From: Shewanella sp. GD04112
Lineage (GTDB): Bacteria > Pseudomonadota > Gammaproteobacteria > Enterobacterales > Shewanellaceae
Direction of reading: 5' to 3'
Length of the DNA: 64,000 bases
Assembly (NCBI RefSeq): GCF_029835735.1
Contig: NZ_JAOEAL010000002.1
Location: 1-64,000 of the forward strand
The notes under the pieces were generated by a model. That model ran no database searches. It had not been told where the DNA came from and saw only the letters and a program-made list of their open reading frames with translations. Of the stretch, positions 15,917 through 24,743 are shown in pieces. The position numbers were made by a program, and so were the translations under genes. The stretch's first letter is position 1, and each line of letters begins with the position of its first letter.

Positions 15917-16756
15917 CTAGGCATGATCTAACCCTCGGTCTCTGGCGTCGCGACTGCGAAATTTCGCGAGGGTTTCCGAGAAGGTGATTGCGCTTCGCAG
16001 ATCTCCAGGCGCGTGGGTGCGGACGTAGTCAGCGCCATTGCCGATCGCGTGAAGTTCCGCCGCAAGGCTCGCTGGACCCAGATCCTTTACAGGAAGGCCA
16101 ACGGTGGCGCCCAAGAAGGATTTCCGCGACACCGAGACCAATAGCGGAAGCCCCAACGCCGACTTCAGCTTTTGAAGGTTCGACAGCACGTGCAGCGATG
16201 TTTCCGGTGCGGGGCTCAAGAAAAATCCCATCCCCGGATCGAGGATGAGCCGGTCGGCAGCGACCCCGCTCCGTCGCAAGGCGGAAACCCGCGCCTCGAA
16301 GAACCGCACAATCTCGTCGAGCGCGTCTTCGGGTCGAAGGTGACCGGTGCGGGTGGCGATGCCATCCCGCTGCGCTGAGTGCATAACCACCAGCCTGCAG
16401 TCCGCCTCAGCAATATCGGGATAGAGCGCAGGGTCAGGAAATCCTTGGATATCGTTCAGGTAGCCCACGCCGCGCTTGAGCGCATAGCGCTGGGTTTCCG
16501 GTTGGAAGCTGTCGATTGAAACACGGTGCATCTGATCGGACAGGGCGTCTAAGAGCGGCGCAATACGTCTGATCTCATCGGCCGGCGATACAGGCCTCGC
16601 GTCCGGATGGCTGGCGGCCGGTCCGACATCCACGACGTCTGATCCGACTCGCAGCATTTCGATCGCCGCGGTGACAGCGCCGGCGGGGTCTAGCCGCCGG
16701 CTCTCATCGAAGAAGGAGTCCTCGGTGAGATTCAGAATGCCGAACACCGTCACCAT
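15917..16756 (-). CDS. sul1: sulfonamide-resistant dihydropteroate synthase Sul1 (copy 1)
   Basis: This 279-residue enzyme replaces chromosomal FolP in folate synthesis, condensing 4-aminobenzoate with dihydropterin pyrophosphate while excluding sulfonamides. It shows the pterin-binding MVTVFGILNLTEDSFFDES N-terminus, the LILDPGMGFF motif and SVSRKSFLG. The start overlaps the end of qacEdelta1 by seven bases, the normal 3'-CS arrangement. The same protein is encoded at 23314-24153 and 28671-29510. Confidence 0.98.
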   Translation of the reverse strand: MVTVFGILNLTEDSFFDESRRLDPAGAVTAAIEMLRVGSDVVDVGPAASHPDARPVSPADEIRRIAPLLDALSDQMHRVSIDSFQPETQRYALKRGVGYLNDIQGFPDPALYPDIAEADCRLVVMHSAQRDGIATRTGHLRPEDALDEIVRFFEARVSALRRSGVAADRLILDPGMGFFLSPAPETSLHVLSNLQKLKSALGLPLLVSVSRKSFLGATVGLPVKDLGPASLAAELHAIGNGADYVRTHAPGDLRSAITFSETLAKFRSRDARDRGLDHA

Positions 16757-17097
16757 GGCGTCGGCCTCCGCAGCGACTTCCACGATGGGGATCGGGCGAG
16801 CAAAAAGGCAGCAATTATGAGCCCCATACCTACAAAGCCCCACGCATCAAGCTTTTGCCCATGAAGCAACCAGGCAATGGCTGTAATTATGACGACGCCG
16901 AGTCCCGACCAGACTGCATAAGCAACACCGACAGGGATGGATTTCAGAACCAGAGAAAGAAAATAAAATGCGATGCCATAACCGATTATGACAACGGCGG
17001 AAGGGGCAAGCTTAGTAAAGCCCTCGCTAGATTTTAATGCGGATGTTGCGATTACTTCGCCAACTATTGCGATAACAAGAAAAAGCCAGCCTTTCAT
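16750..17097 (-). CDS. qacEdelta1: QacEdelta1 small multidrug efflux protein (copy 1)
   Basis: This 115-residue SMR-family protein is predicted to have transmembrane helices and the conserved membrane glutamate (IVGEVIATSALK). QacE-type proteins export quaternary ammonium compounds by proton antiport. In the delta1 form the C-terminus is replaced by 3'-CS sequence (RSPSWKSLRRPTPW), which lowers activity. The ribosome-binding site is in GGGAGATATATC upstream of ATG. Confidence 0.97.
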   Translation of the reverse strand: MKGWLFLVIAIVGEVIATSALKSSEGFTKLAPSAVVIIGYGIAFYFLSLVLKSIPVGVAYAVWSGLGVVIITAIAWLLHGQKLDAWGFVGMGLIIAAFLLARSPSWKSLRRPTPW

Positions 17098-17202
17098 GAT
17101 ATATCTCCCAATTTGTGTAGGGCTTATTATGCACGCTTAAAAATAATAAAAGCAGACTTGACCTGATAGTTTGGCTGTGAGCAATTATGTGCTTAGTGCA
17201 TC

Positions 17203-17219
17203 TAACGCTTGAGTTAGAC
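17203..17219. other. collapsed attC of the aadA1 cassette
   Basis: Only TAACGCTTGA followed directly by GTTAGAC remains between qacEdelta1 and aadA1. The known aadA1 attC is about 60 bp with a GCCGCG-rich stem. Here the whole stem between two TAAC (GTTA) repeats is missing, leaving just the outer core sites. The cassette can probably no longer be excised by an integrase. Confidence 0.75.
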
Positions 17220-17220
17220 A

Positions 17221-18012
17221 TTATTTGCCGACTACCTTGGTGATCTCGCCTTTCACGTAGTGAACAAATTCTTCCAACTGATCTGCGCGCGAGGCCAAGC
17301 GATCTTCTTCTTGTCCAAGATAAGCCTGTCTAGCTTCAAGTATGACGGGCTGATACTGGGCCGGCAGGCGCTCCATTGCCCAGTCGGCAGCGACATCCTT
17401 CGGCGCGATTTTGCCGGTTACTGCGCTGTACCAAATGCGGGACAACGTAAGCACTACATTTCGCTCATCGCCAGCCCAGTCGGGCGGCGAGTTCCATAGC
17501 GTTAAGGTTTCATTTAGCGCCTCAAATAGATCCTGTTCAGGAACCGGATCAAAGAGTTCCTCCGCCGCTGGACCTACCAAGGCAACGCTATGTTCTCTTG
17601 CTTTTGTCAGCAAGATAGCCAGATCAATGTCGATCGTGGCTGGCTCGAAGATACCTGCAAGAATGTCATTGCGCTGCCATTCTCCAAATTGCAGTTCGCG
17701 CTTAGCTGGATAACGCCACGGAATGATGTCGTCGTGCACAACAATGGTGACTTCTACAGCGCGGAGAATCTCGCTCTCTCCAGGGGAAGCCGAAGTTTCC
17801 AAAAGGTCGTTGATCAAAGCTCGCCGCGTTGTTTCATCAAGCCTTACGGTCACCGTAACCAGCAAATCAATATCACTGTGTGGCTTCAGGCCGCCATCCA
17901 CTGCGGAGCCGTACAAATGTACGGCCAGCAACGTCGGTTCGAGATGGCGCTCGATGACGCCAACTACCTCTGATAGTTGAGTCGATACTTCGGCGATCAC
18001 CACTTCCCTCAT
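17221..18012 (-). CDS. aadA1: streptomycin/spectinomycin adenylyltransferase AadA1
   Basis: This 263-residue ANT(3'')-Ia enzyme adenylylates streptomycin at 3'' and spectinomycin at 9. The nucleotidyltransferase motif is LYGSAVDGGLKPHSDIDLLV (about residues 33-52). I chose the start MREVVIAEVS; the frame extends 13 codons upstream into the preceding cassette. It follows blaOXA-10 with only a 16-bp gap, the fused blaOXA-10/aadA1 cassette arrangement. Confidence 0.96.
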   Translation of the reverse strand: MREVVIAEVSTQLSEVVGVIERHLEPTLLAVHLYGSAVDGGLKPHSDIDLLVTVTVRLDETTRRALINDLLETSASPGESEILRAVEVTIVVHDDIIPWRYPAKRELQFGEWQRNDILAGIFEPATIDIDLAILLTKAREHSVALVGPAAEELFDPVPEQDLFEALNETLTLWNSPPDWAGDERNVVLTLSRIWYSAVTGKIAPKDVAADWAMERLPAQYQPVILEARQAYLGQEEDRLASRADQLEEFVHYVKGEITKVVGK

Positions 18013-18028
18013 GATGTTTAACTTTGTT

Positions 18029-18796
18029 TTAGCCACCAATGATGCCCTCACTTTCCATGATTTTGGTGGGAATGGATTTTCTTAGCGGCAACTTACTTTC
18101 GTTGTCTATATCCATGTTAAAGGCGAAAAAGTAAACCTCTGTCTCCTTCTCAACCCACCCAACCCACCATGCGACACCAGGATTTGACTCAGTTCCCACA
18201 CCAGAAAAACCAGTTTTTGAATGCACTAGATATTCAGGTGCCGCCTCCGTTACCAAAGCCTCTTTTACTATTAGCTGGTTTTCTTTAGATGCTGACAATT
18301 TATTTAAATATAGAGACTCTAGAAACTCCACTTGATTAACTGCGGAAATTCTAAGCTGGCCTTCCAACCAGAATTTGTCAATGCCACCACTGATATTCTG
18401 GTTGCCATAGGAAAATTTTTTAAGGTATTTCTGCATTCTTACTTCGCCAACTTCTCTGGCGATTTGTTGAAATACGGGAACAGCTGAAACTTGTATTGCC
18501 CCTCTTAAGGTCAAGTCTCTTTCCCATTGCTTCATGGCTCTTGGCTTTCCGTCCCATTTGAAAACCTGATGCTCATTCTTTATGACACCAGTTTCTAGGC
18601 CGATAATTGCGTTGGGGATCTTAAATGTTGATGCTGGAAGATATTCCTTTGATGCACGAGCTAAGTCATTGGTAGCGCAGGATTTACTGCTACTTTTACA
18701 AAGCACGAAGACACCATTGACGGCTTCGGCAGAGAACTCTTTGTTCCAAGACGTATTTTCTGTAATTGAACCAGCTAATGCCGTACTCGAAAGACA
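18029..18796 (-). pseudogene. blaOXA-10: blaOXA-10-family class D beta-lactamase gene, 5'-truncated
   Basis: The remaining 255 codons match OXA-10 from residue 12 onward, with the active-site STFKIP, SAV, YGN and KTGFSGV motifs intact. The first 11 codons, including the start and the hydrophobic part of the signal peptide, are replaced by an ISAba125 scrap at 18797. Reading upstream in frame meets TGA TAA at once, so no new start can restore secretion. An internal GTG could give a cytoplasmic fragment, but the beta-lactamase should be non-functional in the periplasm. Confidence 0.9.
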
Positions 18797-18868
18797 GCTT
18801 GTTGATTATCATATGGCTTTTGAAACTGTCGCACCTCATGTTTGAATTCGCCCCATATTTTTGCTACA
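18797..18868. mobile_element. ISAba125 terminal remnant (72 bp)
   Basis: This encodes the last residues of the ISAba125 transposase (LVDYHMAFETVAPHV) and ends in the inverted repeat GAATTCGCCCCATATTTTTG-CTACA. It is the short scrap found upstream of blaNDM in many plasmids. It joins blaOXA-10 at CGAAAGACA/GCTTGTTG. Confidence 0.92.
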
Positions 18869-18870
18869 GT
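18842..18870 (+). promoter_or_regulatory. blaNDM-1 promoter at the ISAba125 edge
   Basis: TTGAAT (18842-18847), 17-bp spacer, TACAGT (18865-18870). The -35 lies in the ISAba125 terminal repeat, the characterised hybrid promoter of blaNDM-1. It is fully retained despite loss of most of the insertion sequence. Confidence 0.9.
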
Positions 18871-18945
18871 GAACCAAATTAAGATCATCTATTTACTAGG
18901 CCTCGCATTTGCGGGGTTTTTAATGCTGAATAAAAGGAAAACTTG

Positions 18946-19758
18946 ATGGAATTGCCCAATATTATGCACCCGGTCGCGAAGCTGAGCACCGCATTAGCCG
19001 CTGCATTGATGCTGAGCGGGTGCATGCCCGGTGAAATCCGCCCGACGATTGGCCAGCAAATGGAAACTGGCGACCAACGGTTTGGCGATCTGGTTTTCCG
19101 CCAGCTCGCACCGAATGTCTGGCAGCACACTTCCTATCTCGACATGCCGGGTTTCGGGGCAGTCGCTTCCAACGGTTTGATCGTCAGGGATGGCGGCCGC
19201 GTGCTGGTGGTCGATACCGCCTGGACCGATGACCAGACCGCCCAGATCCTCAACTGGATCAAGCAGGAGATCAACCTGCCGGTCGCGCTGGCGGTGGTGA
19301 CTCACGCGCATCAGGACAAGATGGGCGGTATGGACGCGCTGCATGCGGCGGGGATTGCGACTTATGCCAATGCGTTGTCGAACCAGCTTGCCCCGCAAGA
19401 GGGGATGGTTGCGGCGCAACACAGCCTGACTTTCGCCGCCAATGGCTGGGTCGAACCAGCAACCGCGCCCAACTTTGGCCCGCTCAAGGTATTTTACCCC
19501 GGCCCCGGCCACACCAGTGACAATATCACCGTTGGGATCGACGGCACCGACATCGCTTTTGGTGGCTGCCTGATCAAGGACAGCAAGGCCAAGTCGCTCG
19601 GCAATCTCGGTGATGCCGACACTGAGCACTACGCCGCGTCAGCGCGCGCGTTTGGTGCGGCGTTCCCCAAGGCCAGCATGATCGTGATGAGCCATTCCGC
19701 CCCCGATAGCCGCGCCGCAATCACTCATACGGCCCGCATGGCCGACAAGCTGCGCTGA
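18946..19758 (+). CDS. blaNDM-1: NDM-1 metallo-beta-lactamase
   Basis: This 270-residue class B1 carbapenemase hydrolyses nearly all beta-lactams except monobactams with two zinc ions. The lipobox LSGC at Cys26 gives an outer-membrane-anchored lipoprotein. Zinc ligands are visible as HAHQDK (H120, H122, D124), GHTSDN (H189), GGCLIKD (C208) and SHSAPD (H250). Val88, Asp95, Asp130 and Met154 are the NDM-1 residues at common variant positions. A TTG one codon upstream is in frame, but the ATG at 18946 is the accepted start. It forms an operon with ble 3 bp downstream. Confidence 0.98.
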
Positions 19759-19761
19759 GCC

Positions 19762-20127
19762 ATGGCTGACCACGTCACCCCCAATCTGCCATCGCGCGAT
19801 TTCGATGTGACAGAGGCGTTTTATGCGAAGCTGGGCTTTGCGACGAGTTGGAAGGATCGCGGCTGGATGATCCTGCAGCGCGGCGGTTTGCAGCTCGAAT
19901 TCTTCCCCTATCCTGACCTCGACCCAGCTACGAGCTCGTTCGGCTGTTGCCTGCGGTTGGATGATCTCGATGCCATGGTGGCATTGGTGAACGCGGCGGG
20001 AGCCGAGGAAAAAAGCACCGGCTGGCCGCGCTTCAAAGCTCCGCAACTGGAGGCGAGCGGCCTGAGGATCGGCTACCTGATCGATCCCGACTGCACGCTG
20101 GTGCGGCTGATCCAGAACCCCGACTGA
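19762..20127 (+). CDS. ble: bleomycin-binding resistance protein BleMBL
   Basis: This 121-residue protein of the vicinal-oxygen-chelate fold sequesters bleomycin-type drugs stoichiometrically. Sequence MADHVTPNLPSRDFDVTEAF and the ending VRLIQNPD match the ble gene invariably linked to blaNDM. It starts 3 bp after blaNDM-1 and shares the ISAba125-derived promoter. Confidence 0.96.
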   Translation: MADHVTPNLPSRDFDVTEAFYAKLGFATSWKDRGWMILQRGGLQLEFFPYPDLDPATSSFGCCLRLDDLDAMVALVNAAGAEEKSTGWPRFKAPQLEASGLRIGYLIDPDCTLVRLIQNPD

Positions 20128-20131
20128 CCGC

Positions 20132-20770
20132 ATGCCCGCGAAAATCAAGATTTGCGGGATCAGCACACCCGAGGCGCTCGATGCGACCATCGCGGCGCGG
20201 GCGGACTATGCCGGGTTGGTGTTCTATCCAGCGTCGCCCCGTGCGGTTACGTCGAATGTCGCGGGCGCTTTGACATCGCGCGCAGCTGGCCAGATCGCCA
20301 TGGTCGGTTTGTTCGTCGATGCGGATGATGCTGTCATCGCCGACGCACTGGTGGCAGCCAAGCTGAACGCGCTGCAGCTGCACGGTTCGGAATCGCCCGA
20401 ACGCGTGGCCCAGTTGCGCGCGCGGTTTGGCAAGCCGGTGTGGAAGGCGCTGCCCGTCGCCAGCGCCAGCGATGTCGCACGCGCCGCAGCCTATGCCGGG
20501 GCGGCGGACTTGATCTTGTTCGACGCCAAGACCCCCAAAGGCGCGCTGCCCGGCGGCATGGGGTTGGCGTTCGACTGGTCGCTGCTGGCCGGATATCGCG
20601 GTGCCTTGCCGTGGGGGCTGGCAGGCGGGCTAAATCCGACGAATGTTGCCGAGGCGATTGCGCGCACCGGAGCGCCGCTGGTCGATACCTCCAGCGGCGT
20701 CGAAAGCGCGCCGGGCGTCAAGGATACCGACAAGATTACCAATTTCGCCTTTGCGGTGCGCTTGGCCTAA
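20132..20770 (+). CDS. trpF: phosphoribosylanthranilate isomerase TrpF
   Basis: This 212-residue (beta/alpha)8 enzyme isomerises N-(5'-phosphoribosyl)anthranilate in tryptophan synthesis. The N-terminal KIKICGIST contains the catalytic Cys and GLAGGLNPTNV is the phosphate-binding loop. Length is normal. It is a chromosomal passenger carried with blaNDM-1, in the same operon 4 bp after ble, and is not part of a trp operon here. Confidence 0.94.
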   Translation: MPAKIKICGISTPEALDATIAARADYAGLVFYPASPRAVTSNVAGALTSRAAGQIAMVGLFVDADDAVIADALVAAKLNALQLHGSESPERVAQLRARFGKPVWKALPVASASDVARAAAYAGAADLILFDAKTPKGALPGGMGLAFDWSLLAGYRGALPWGLAGGLNPTNVAEAIARTGAPLVDTSSGVESAPGVKDTDKITNFAFAVRLA

Positions 20771-20780
20771 ATCGCGTCGA

Positions 20781-21134
20781 TCAATAGGCGTCGTTCAGCG
20801 CAAAGATCGGCTTGCGGGTGCGCCACTGCCCTCGGGTGAAGTCGGGAAAATCTAACGTGCGATTGCCCTCAGCAATCGATTGTTCCGACAGAGGCGTGAT
20901 CGCGCTCCAGGCCAGCGCGTCGTAAATGTCGATTGGCATCGGGGCCTTGGCCTTCAGCGCCTCGACAAAAGCGTGGATCACGAACCAGTCCATCCCGCCA
21001 TGCCCGGCCCCTGCCGCCAGATCGGCGTAGCGTTTCCATAGCGGGTGATCGTATTTCGCAAACCAGCCCTCGGCAGGCTCCCAGCGGTGCGGCTGTGGGC
21101 TCTTGCCCTCCAGATAGATCGACTTGTTGACGTC
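20781..21134 (-). pseudogene. 3' remnant of a Gfo/Idh/MocA-type oxidoreductase ('tat' of the NDM region)
   Basis: An open frame enters from the ISCR1 junction at 21134 and ends at a TGA at 20781. It encodes the last 117 residues of a secreted Gfo/Idh/MocA-like protein (GAGHGGMDWFVIHAFVEAL, AWSAITPLSEQSIAEG, FPDFTRGQW). In blaNDM contexts this gene is called tat from its twin-arginine signal. Here that N-terminus is lost because ISCR1 joins within the gene. Confidence 0.8.
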
Positions 21135-21367
21135 CGGGTATAGGAAGTATAAACCACCTTTTTGCTCCTCATCCGAAGTATCTTACCTGAAATTCCCTCA
21201 CTCGTTTACCGCTCAAGCCCCAATTTTAACTGCCGGTCCAGCCTAAACCGCTCTAATAAGGTTCGATTTGGCGGTAAAATCTCTAGCCTGATAGCTCGAG
21301 AGATACAAACTGCCCCACCGCCCCGTTTAAAAGTTGGCAGTGTTGAGCAGTGTTGGATTTGGGGTCG

Positions 21368-22909
21368 TCAGTCAAAGAGACGACTCTGTGATGGATCGAA
21401 CAGGCTGGGAGTCAGTGGCGGCGCTCGTTCTGGTGGCAGCTCACGCTGCTTGGCGGCATTCGCCTTGGCTGTTTTCTGTTTCAGATGCTTGAGAATCTGC
21501 TCAATGACCTTCGGATCTTCGATGCTGGCAATCACTTTGACGTGACCGCCGCAGTGTTCGCAGACTTCAATATCAATATTGAAGACTCGCTTGAGGCGTT
21601 GCATCCAGGTCATGGCGCGGTGGCGCTCTGCAGGACTCTTGTCACGCCAGTTAGTATCGAGACCTTCCGATTTGTCGGGCTTCTTGCCCCGCTTGGCGGG
21701 TGTTACTTGAACTCGGTGTTTGCTGTTCGGTGCAAAGACGCCGTGGAAGCGTGTGAGGTTGACTCGCGGCTTAGGTACCAACGCAGCGAGTTTGGCGATG
21801 AAGTCCAGCGGCTCGAAGATCACATGGGTGGTGCCATTGCGGTACGGAGTTTTGAGCTCGTAACGCACCTGCCCATTGGCGGTTAATGCCAGACGTTTTT
21901 CTGAAACCGCTGGCCGACTAATGTAGCGACACAAGCGCTCAAGCTTATCCCGCTGATGCGCTTCGGCCATCACACCGGCGTGTAGCGAGAAACCAGCATG
22001 GTTGGCTACTCGACTGCTTGAGTCGGCTTTATCCTCACGCCCTGGCAAGGTTTGCAGGGTGAAGACTTTGCGCCCTTGCTGGGGGCCGACGGCAATGCGA
22101 TACGTAACCGAAGCACCATGTAATTGAGTCAGCGTATCGTCTTCGCCCTCTTCCAGTGTCAACCACGTATTCTCGGCATCACGCTCCAAAATCCCACGCT
22201 TTTCCATGCAGCGAGCGATGCGATGGCTGAGGGTGTGAGCGAGCGTATTCAGCTCATCGTAAGTGGGTGCCTTGACACGATGGAAGCGTTGCTTGCCATA
22301 GTCATCTTCGGCATAGACACCATCGAGAAACAGCATGTGGTAGTGGACATTGAGATTTAGCGCGGAGCCAAAGCGTTGGATAAGAGTCACTGAGCCAGTT
22401 TGTGCAGAGGCTTTGGTGTAACCGGCTTTTTTGATCAGATGAGTTGAGAGTGTACGATAGACGATACTCAAGACCTGGCCCATCAGCTGGGGATGGCGAG
22501 CCAGCAAAAAGCGTAGCTGGAAAGGAAAGCTGAGCACCCACTGGCGAATGGGCTCCTTGGGGAAGACTTCGTCTATCAGCAGCGCCGCACTCTCGGCCAT
22601 CCGGCGGGCACCGCAGCTAGGGCAAAAGCCGCGTCGTTTACAGCTGAAGGCGACCAGACGCTCGTGATGACAATCCTCGCAGCGAACCCGCATGAAACCA
22701 TACTCCAGACGGCCACATTGGAGGAGGTCGTTGAATTCTTGTTGGATGTAGCGAGGCAGGTGTTGACCTTGGGCTTCGAGTGAGGCTTTGAAGGCTGGGT
22801 AGTGCTGCTCAACCAGCTGGTAGAGCAGCGTCTGGTCGGGTTGGTGGCGTTCGTAACCGTTTGTTTGAGTGGGCGATTGACTCGCCGTGGCGTTCCTTGC
22901 CAGCGACAT
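21368..22909 (-). CDS. ISCR1 rolling-circle transposase Orf513 (copy 1)
   Basis: This 513-residue IS91-like transposase has an N-terminal zinc-binding segment CEDCHHERLVAFSCKRRGFCPSC (positions about 77-100, four Cys) and the HUH motif in LNVHYHMLFLDG (about 183-194). It nicks at oriIS and drives rolling-circle movement of adjacent DNA. Its translation equals that of the copy at 26725-28266. The gene reads from the sul1 side toward the captured blaNDM-1 block. Confidence 0.96.
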   Translation of the reverse strand: MSLARNATASQSPTQTNGYERHQPDQTLLYQLVEQHYPAFKASLEAQGQHLPRYIQQEFNDLLQCGRLEYGFMRVRCEDCHHERLVAFSCKRRGFCPSCGARRMAESAALLIDEVFPKEPIRQWVLSFPFQLRFLLARHPQLMGQVLSIVYRTLSTHLIKKAGYTKASAQTGSVTLIQRFGSALNLNVHYHMLFLDGVYAEDDYGKQRFHRVKAPTYDELNTLAHTLSHRIARCMEKRGILERDAENTWLTLEEGEDDTLTQLHGASVTYRIAVGPQQGRKVFTLQTLPGREDKADSSSRVANHAGFSLHAGVMAEAHQRDKLERLCRYISRPAVSEKRLALTANGQVRYELKTPYRNGTTHVIFEPLDFIAKLAALVPKPRVNLTRFHGVFAPNSKHRVQVTPAKRGKKPDKSEGLDTNWRDKSPAERHRAMTWMQRLKRVFNIDIEVCEHCGGHVKVIASIEDPKVIEQILKHLKQKTAKANAAKQRELPPERAPPLTPSLFDPSQSRLFD

Positions 22910-23096
22910 GGGTATCCTCCGCTGATACTGTGGTTATGTACAGTATCAGCGGCTTGCGTTCAGACGTCCAGTCTGGCCCTAGACATCGCTAAATGCTTAA
23001 CCCGCAATAGCCCTCACGAGTTGTTATCAGCCACTACCGGTTGAGCGAGAAGGTTTTGGGTTCAGGGTGCTATTGCTCCACCAATCACAATACTGA

Positions 23097-23126
23097 AGCC
23101 CCAACTGTTATCAGTTGGGGCTTTTT
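23097..23126 (+). terminator. terminator upstream of orf513 (copy 1)
   Basis: Perfect AGCCCCAACT / AGTTGGGGCT stem with a six-base loop followed by TTTTTCTT on the plus strand. It lies in the terIS-side leader of ISCR1. Confidence 0.75.
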
Positions 23127-23313
23127 CTTGTCTGTTTGCGGCGGTTGCGTTTTATCGGTAGTCGTCGAGCTCTGCACCATCCCACATAAGAGCTTAACGG
23201 TGCGATCTTCAACGCCATCACACAAAACTTTCTTTTTCACGCACAGTCAACTTATTGGATGTTTTATTAACAACCCAAAAGGAGATATTTAGCGGGCGGC
23301 CGGAAGGTGAATG

Positions 23314-24153
23314 CTAGGCATGATCTAACCCTCGGTCTCTGGCGTCGCGACTGCGAAATTTCGCGAGGGTTTCCGAGAAGGTGATTGCGCTTCGCAGATC
23401 TCCAGGCGCGTGGGTGCGGACGTAGTCAGCGCCATTGCCGATCGCGTGAAGTTCCGCCGCAAGGCTCGCTGGACCCAGATCCTTTACAGGAAGGCCAACG
23501 GTGGCGCCCAAGAAGGATTTCCGCGACACCGAGACCAATAGCGGAAGCCCCAACGCCGACTTCAGCTTTTGAAGGTTCGACAGCACGTGCAGCGATGTTT
23601 CCGGTGCGGGGCTCAAGAAAAATCCCATCCCCGGATCGAGGATGAGCCGGTCGGCAGCGACCCCGCTCCGTCGCAAGGCGGAAACCCGCGCCTCGAAGAA
23701 CCGCACAATCTCGTCGAGCGCGTCTTCGGGTCGAAGGTGACCGGTGCGGGTGGCGATGCCATCCCGCTGCGCTGAGTGCATAACCACCAGCCTGCAGTCC
23801 GCCTCAGCAATATCGGGATAGAGCGCAGGGTCAGGAAATCCTTGGATATCGTTCAGGTAGCCCACGCCGCGCTTGAGCGCATAGCGCTGGGTTTCCGGTT
23901 GGAAGCTGTCGATTGAAACACGGTGCATCTGATCGGACAGGGCGTCTAAGAGCGGCGCAATACGTCTGATCTCATCGGCCGGCGATACAGGCCTCGCGTC
24001 CGGATGGCTGGCGGCCGGTCCGACATCCACGACGTCTGATCCGACTCGCAGCATTTCGATCGCCGCGGTGACAGCGCCGGCGGGGTCTAGCCGCCGGCTC
24101 TCATCGAAGAAGGAGTCCTCGGTGAGATTCAGAATGCCGAACACCGTCACCAT
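23314..24153 (-). CDS. sul1: Sul1 (copy 2)
   Basis: Same 279-residue dihydropteroate synthase as at 15917-16756. The 3'-CS here begins at 23290, joined to ISCR1 terIS, so orf5 is missing. Upstream the segment is cut within qacEdelta1 at 24423. The copy is complete and should be functional if transcribed from the right. Confidence 0.97.
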   Translation of the reverse strand: MVTVFGILNLTEDSFFDESRRLDPAGAVTAAIEMLRVGSDVVDVGPAASHPDARPVSPADEIRRIAPLLDALSDQMHRVSIDSFQPETQRYALKRGVGYLNDIQGFPDPALYPDIAEADCRLVVMHSAQRDGIATRTGHLRPEDALDEIVRFFEARVSALRRSGVAADRLILDPGMGFFLSPAPETSLHVLSNLQKLKSALGLPLLVSVSRKSFLGATVGLPVKDLGPASLAAELHAIGNGADYVRTHAPGDLRSAITFSETLAKFRSRDARDRGLDHA

Positions 24154-24423
24154 GGCGTCGGCCTCCGCAGCGACTTCCACGATGGGGATCGGGCGAGCAA
24201 AAAGGCAGCAATTATGAGCCCCATACCTACAAAGCCCCACGCATCAAGCTTTTGCCCATGAAGCAACCAGGCAATGGCTGTAATTATGACGACGCCGAGT
24301 CCCGACCAGACTGCATAAGCAACACCGACAGGGATGGATTTCAGAACCAGAGAAAGAAAATAAAATGCGATGCCATAACCGATTATGACAACGGCGGAAG
24401 GGGCAAGCTTAGTAAAGCCCTCG
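24147..24423 (-). pseudogene. qacEdelta1: qacEdelta1, 5'-truncated (copy 2)
   Basis: Codons for GFTKLAPSAV onward are retained. The first 25 residues, including the first membrane helix and its essential glutamate, are replaced by antisense of the hypA remnant. The frame stays open into that sequence but no SMR N-terminus is present, so it is non-functional. The breakpoint defines the right end of the captured qnrA1 block. Confidence 0.9.
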
Positions 24424-24740
24424 GTGCGGCGGACATTATCCGCGAACAGGCTGAACAGCACGGCATTGCGCGGGTAACGGATGTCTGGCTGGAAGTCGGC
24501 GCACTGGCGGATGTTGAGGAGAGTGCACTGCATTTCTGTTTTGATATCGCCTGCCGTGATACCGTGGCGCAGGGCTGCACACTGCATATTGATGTTATCC
24601 CGGCACAGGCATGGTGCTGGGATTGCAGCCGTGAGGCCGAAATCATGCAGCACGCCGGATGCTGTCCGCACTGCGGCAGTGAACGGCTGCGCATCAGTGA
24701 AGGTGATGATTTGCGGGTAAAAAGCCTGGAAGGTGAGTGA
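24424..24740 (+). pseudogene. hypA: 'hypA/hybF hydrogenase nickel metallochaperone, 5'-truncated
   Basis: The frame encodes the C-terminal part of a HypA/HybF protein (RVTDVWLEVGALADVEESAL, ALHFCFDIACRD) with the zinc-site cysteines in CWDCSREAE and CCPHCGSERL. HypA delivers nickel to NiFe hydrogenase. The metal-binding N-terminal MHE and first helix are lost at the qacEdelta1 junction. It is a chromosomal passenger next to ampR, as in known ISCR1-linked ampR regions. Confidence 0.8.
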
Positions 24741-24743
24741 GTT

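Larger units (their letters stand above)
21135..23289 (-). mobile_element. ISCR1 (copy 1)
   Basis: Bounded by the points where this copy and the one at 26492-28646 diverge from different neighbours: 21135 next to 'tat and 23289 next to sul1. The length of about 2155 bp fits ISCR1. ISCR elements are IS91-like, lack terminal inverted repeats and move by rolling-circle transfer from oriIS (near 21135) to terIS (near 23289), carrying adjacent DNA. Confidence 0.93.

Noticed and set aside
18029..18706. Functional OXA-10 from an internal start
   Set aside because: The first available start is an internal GTG after the signal peptide, so the product would not be exported.
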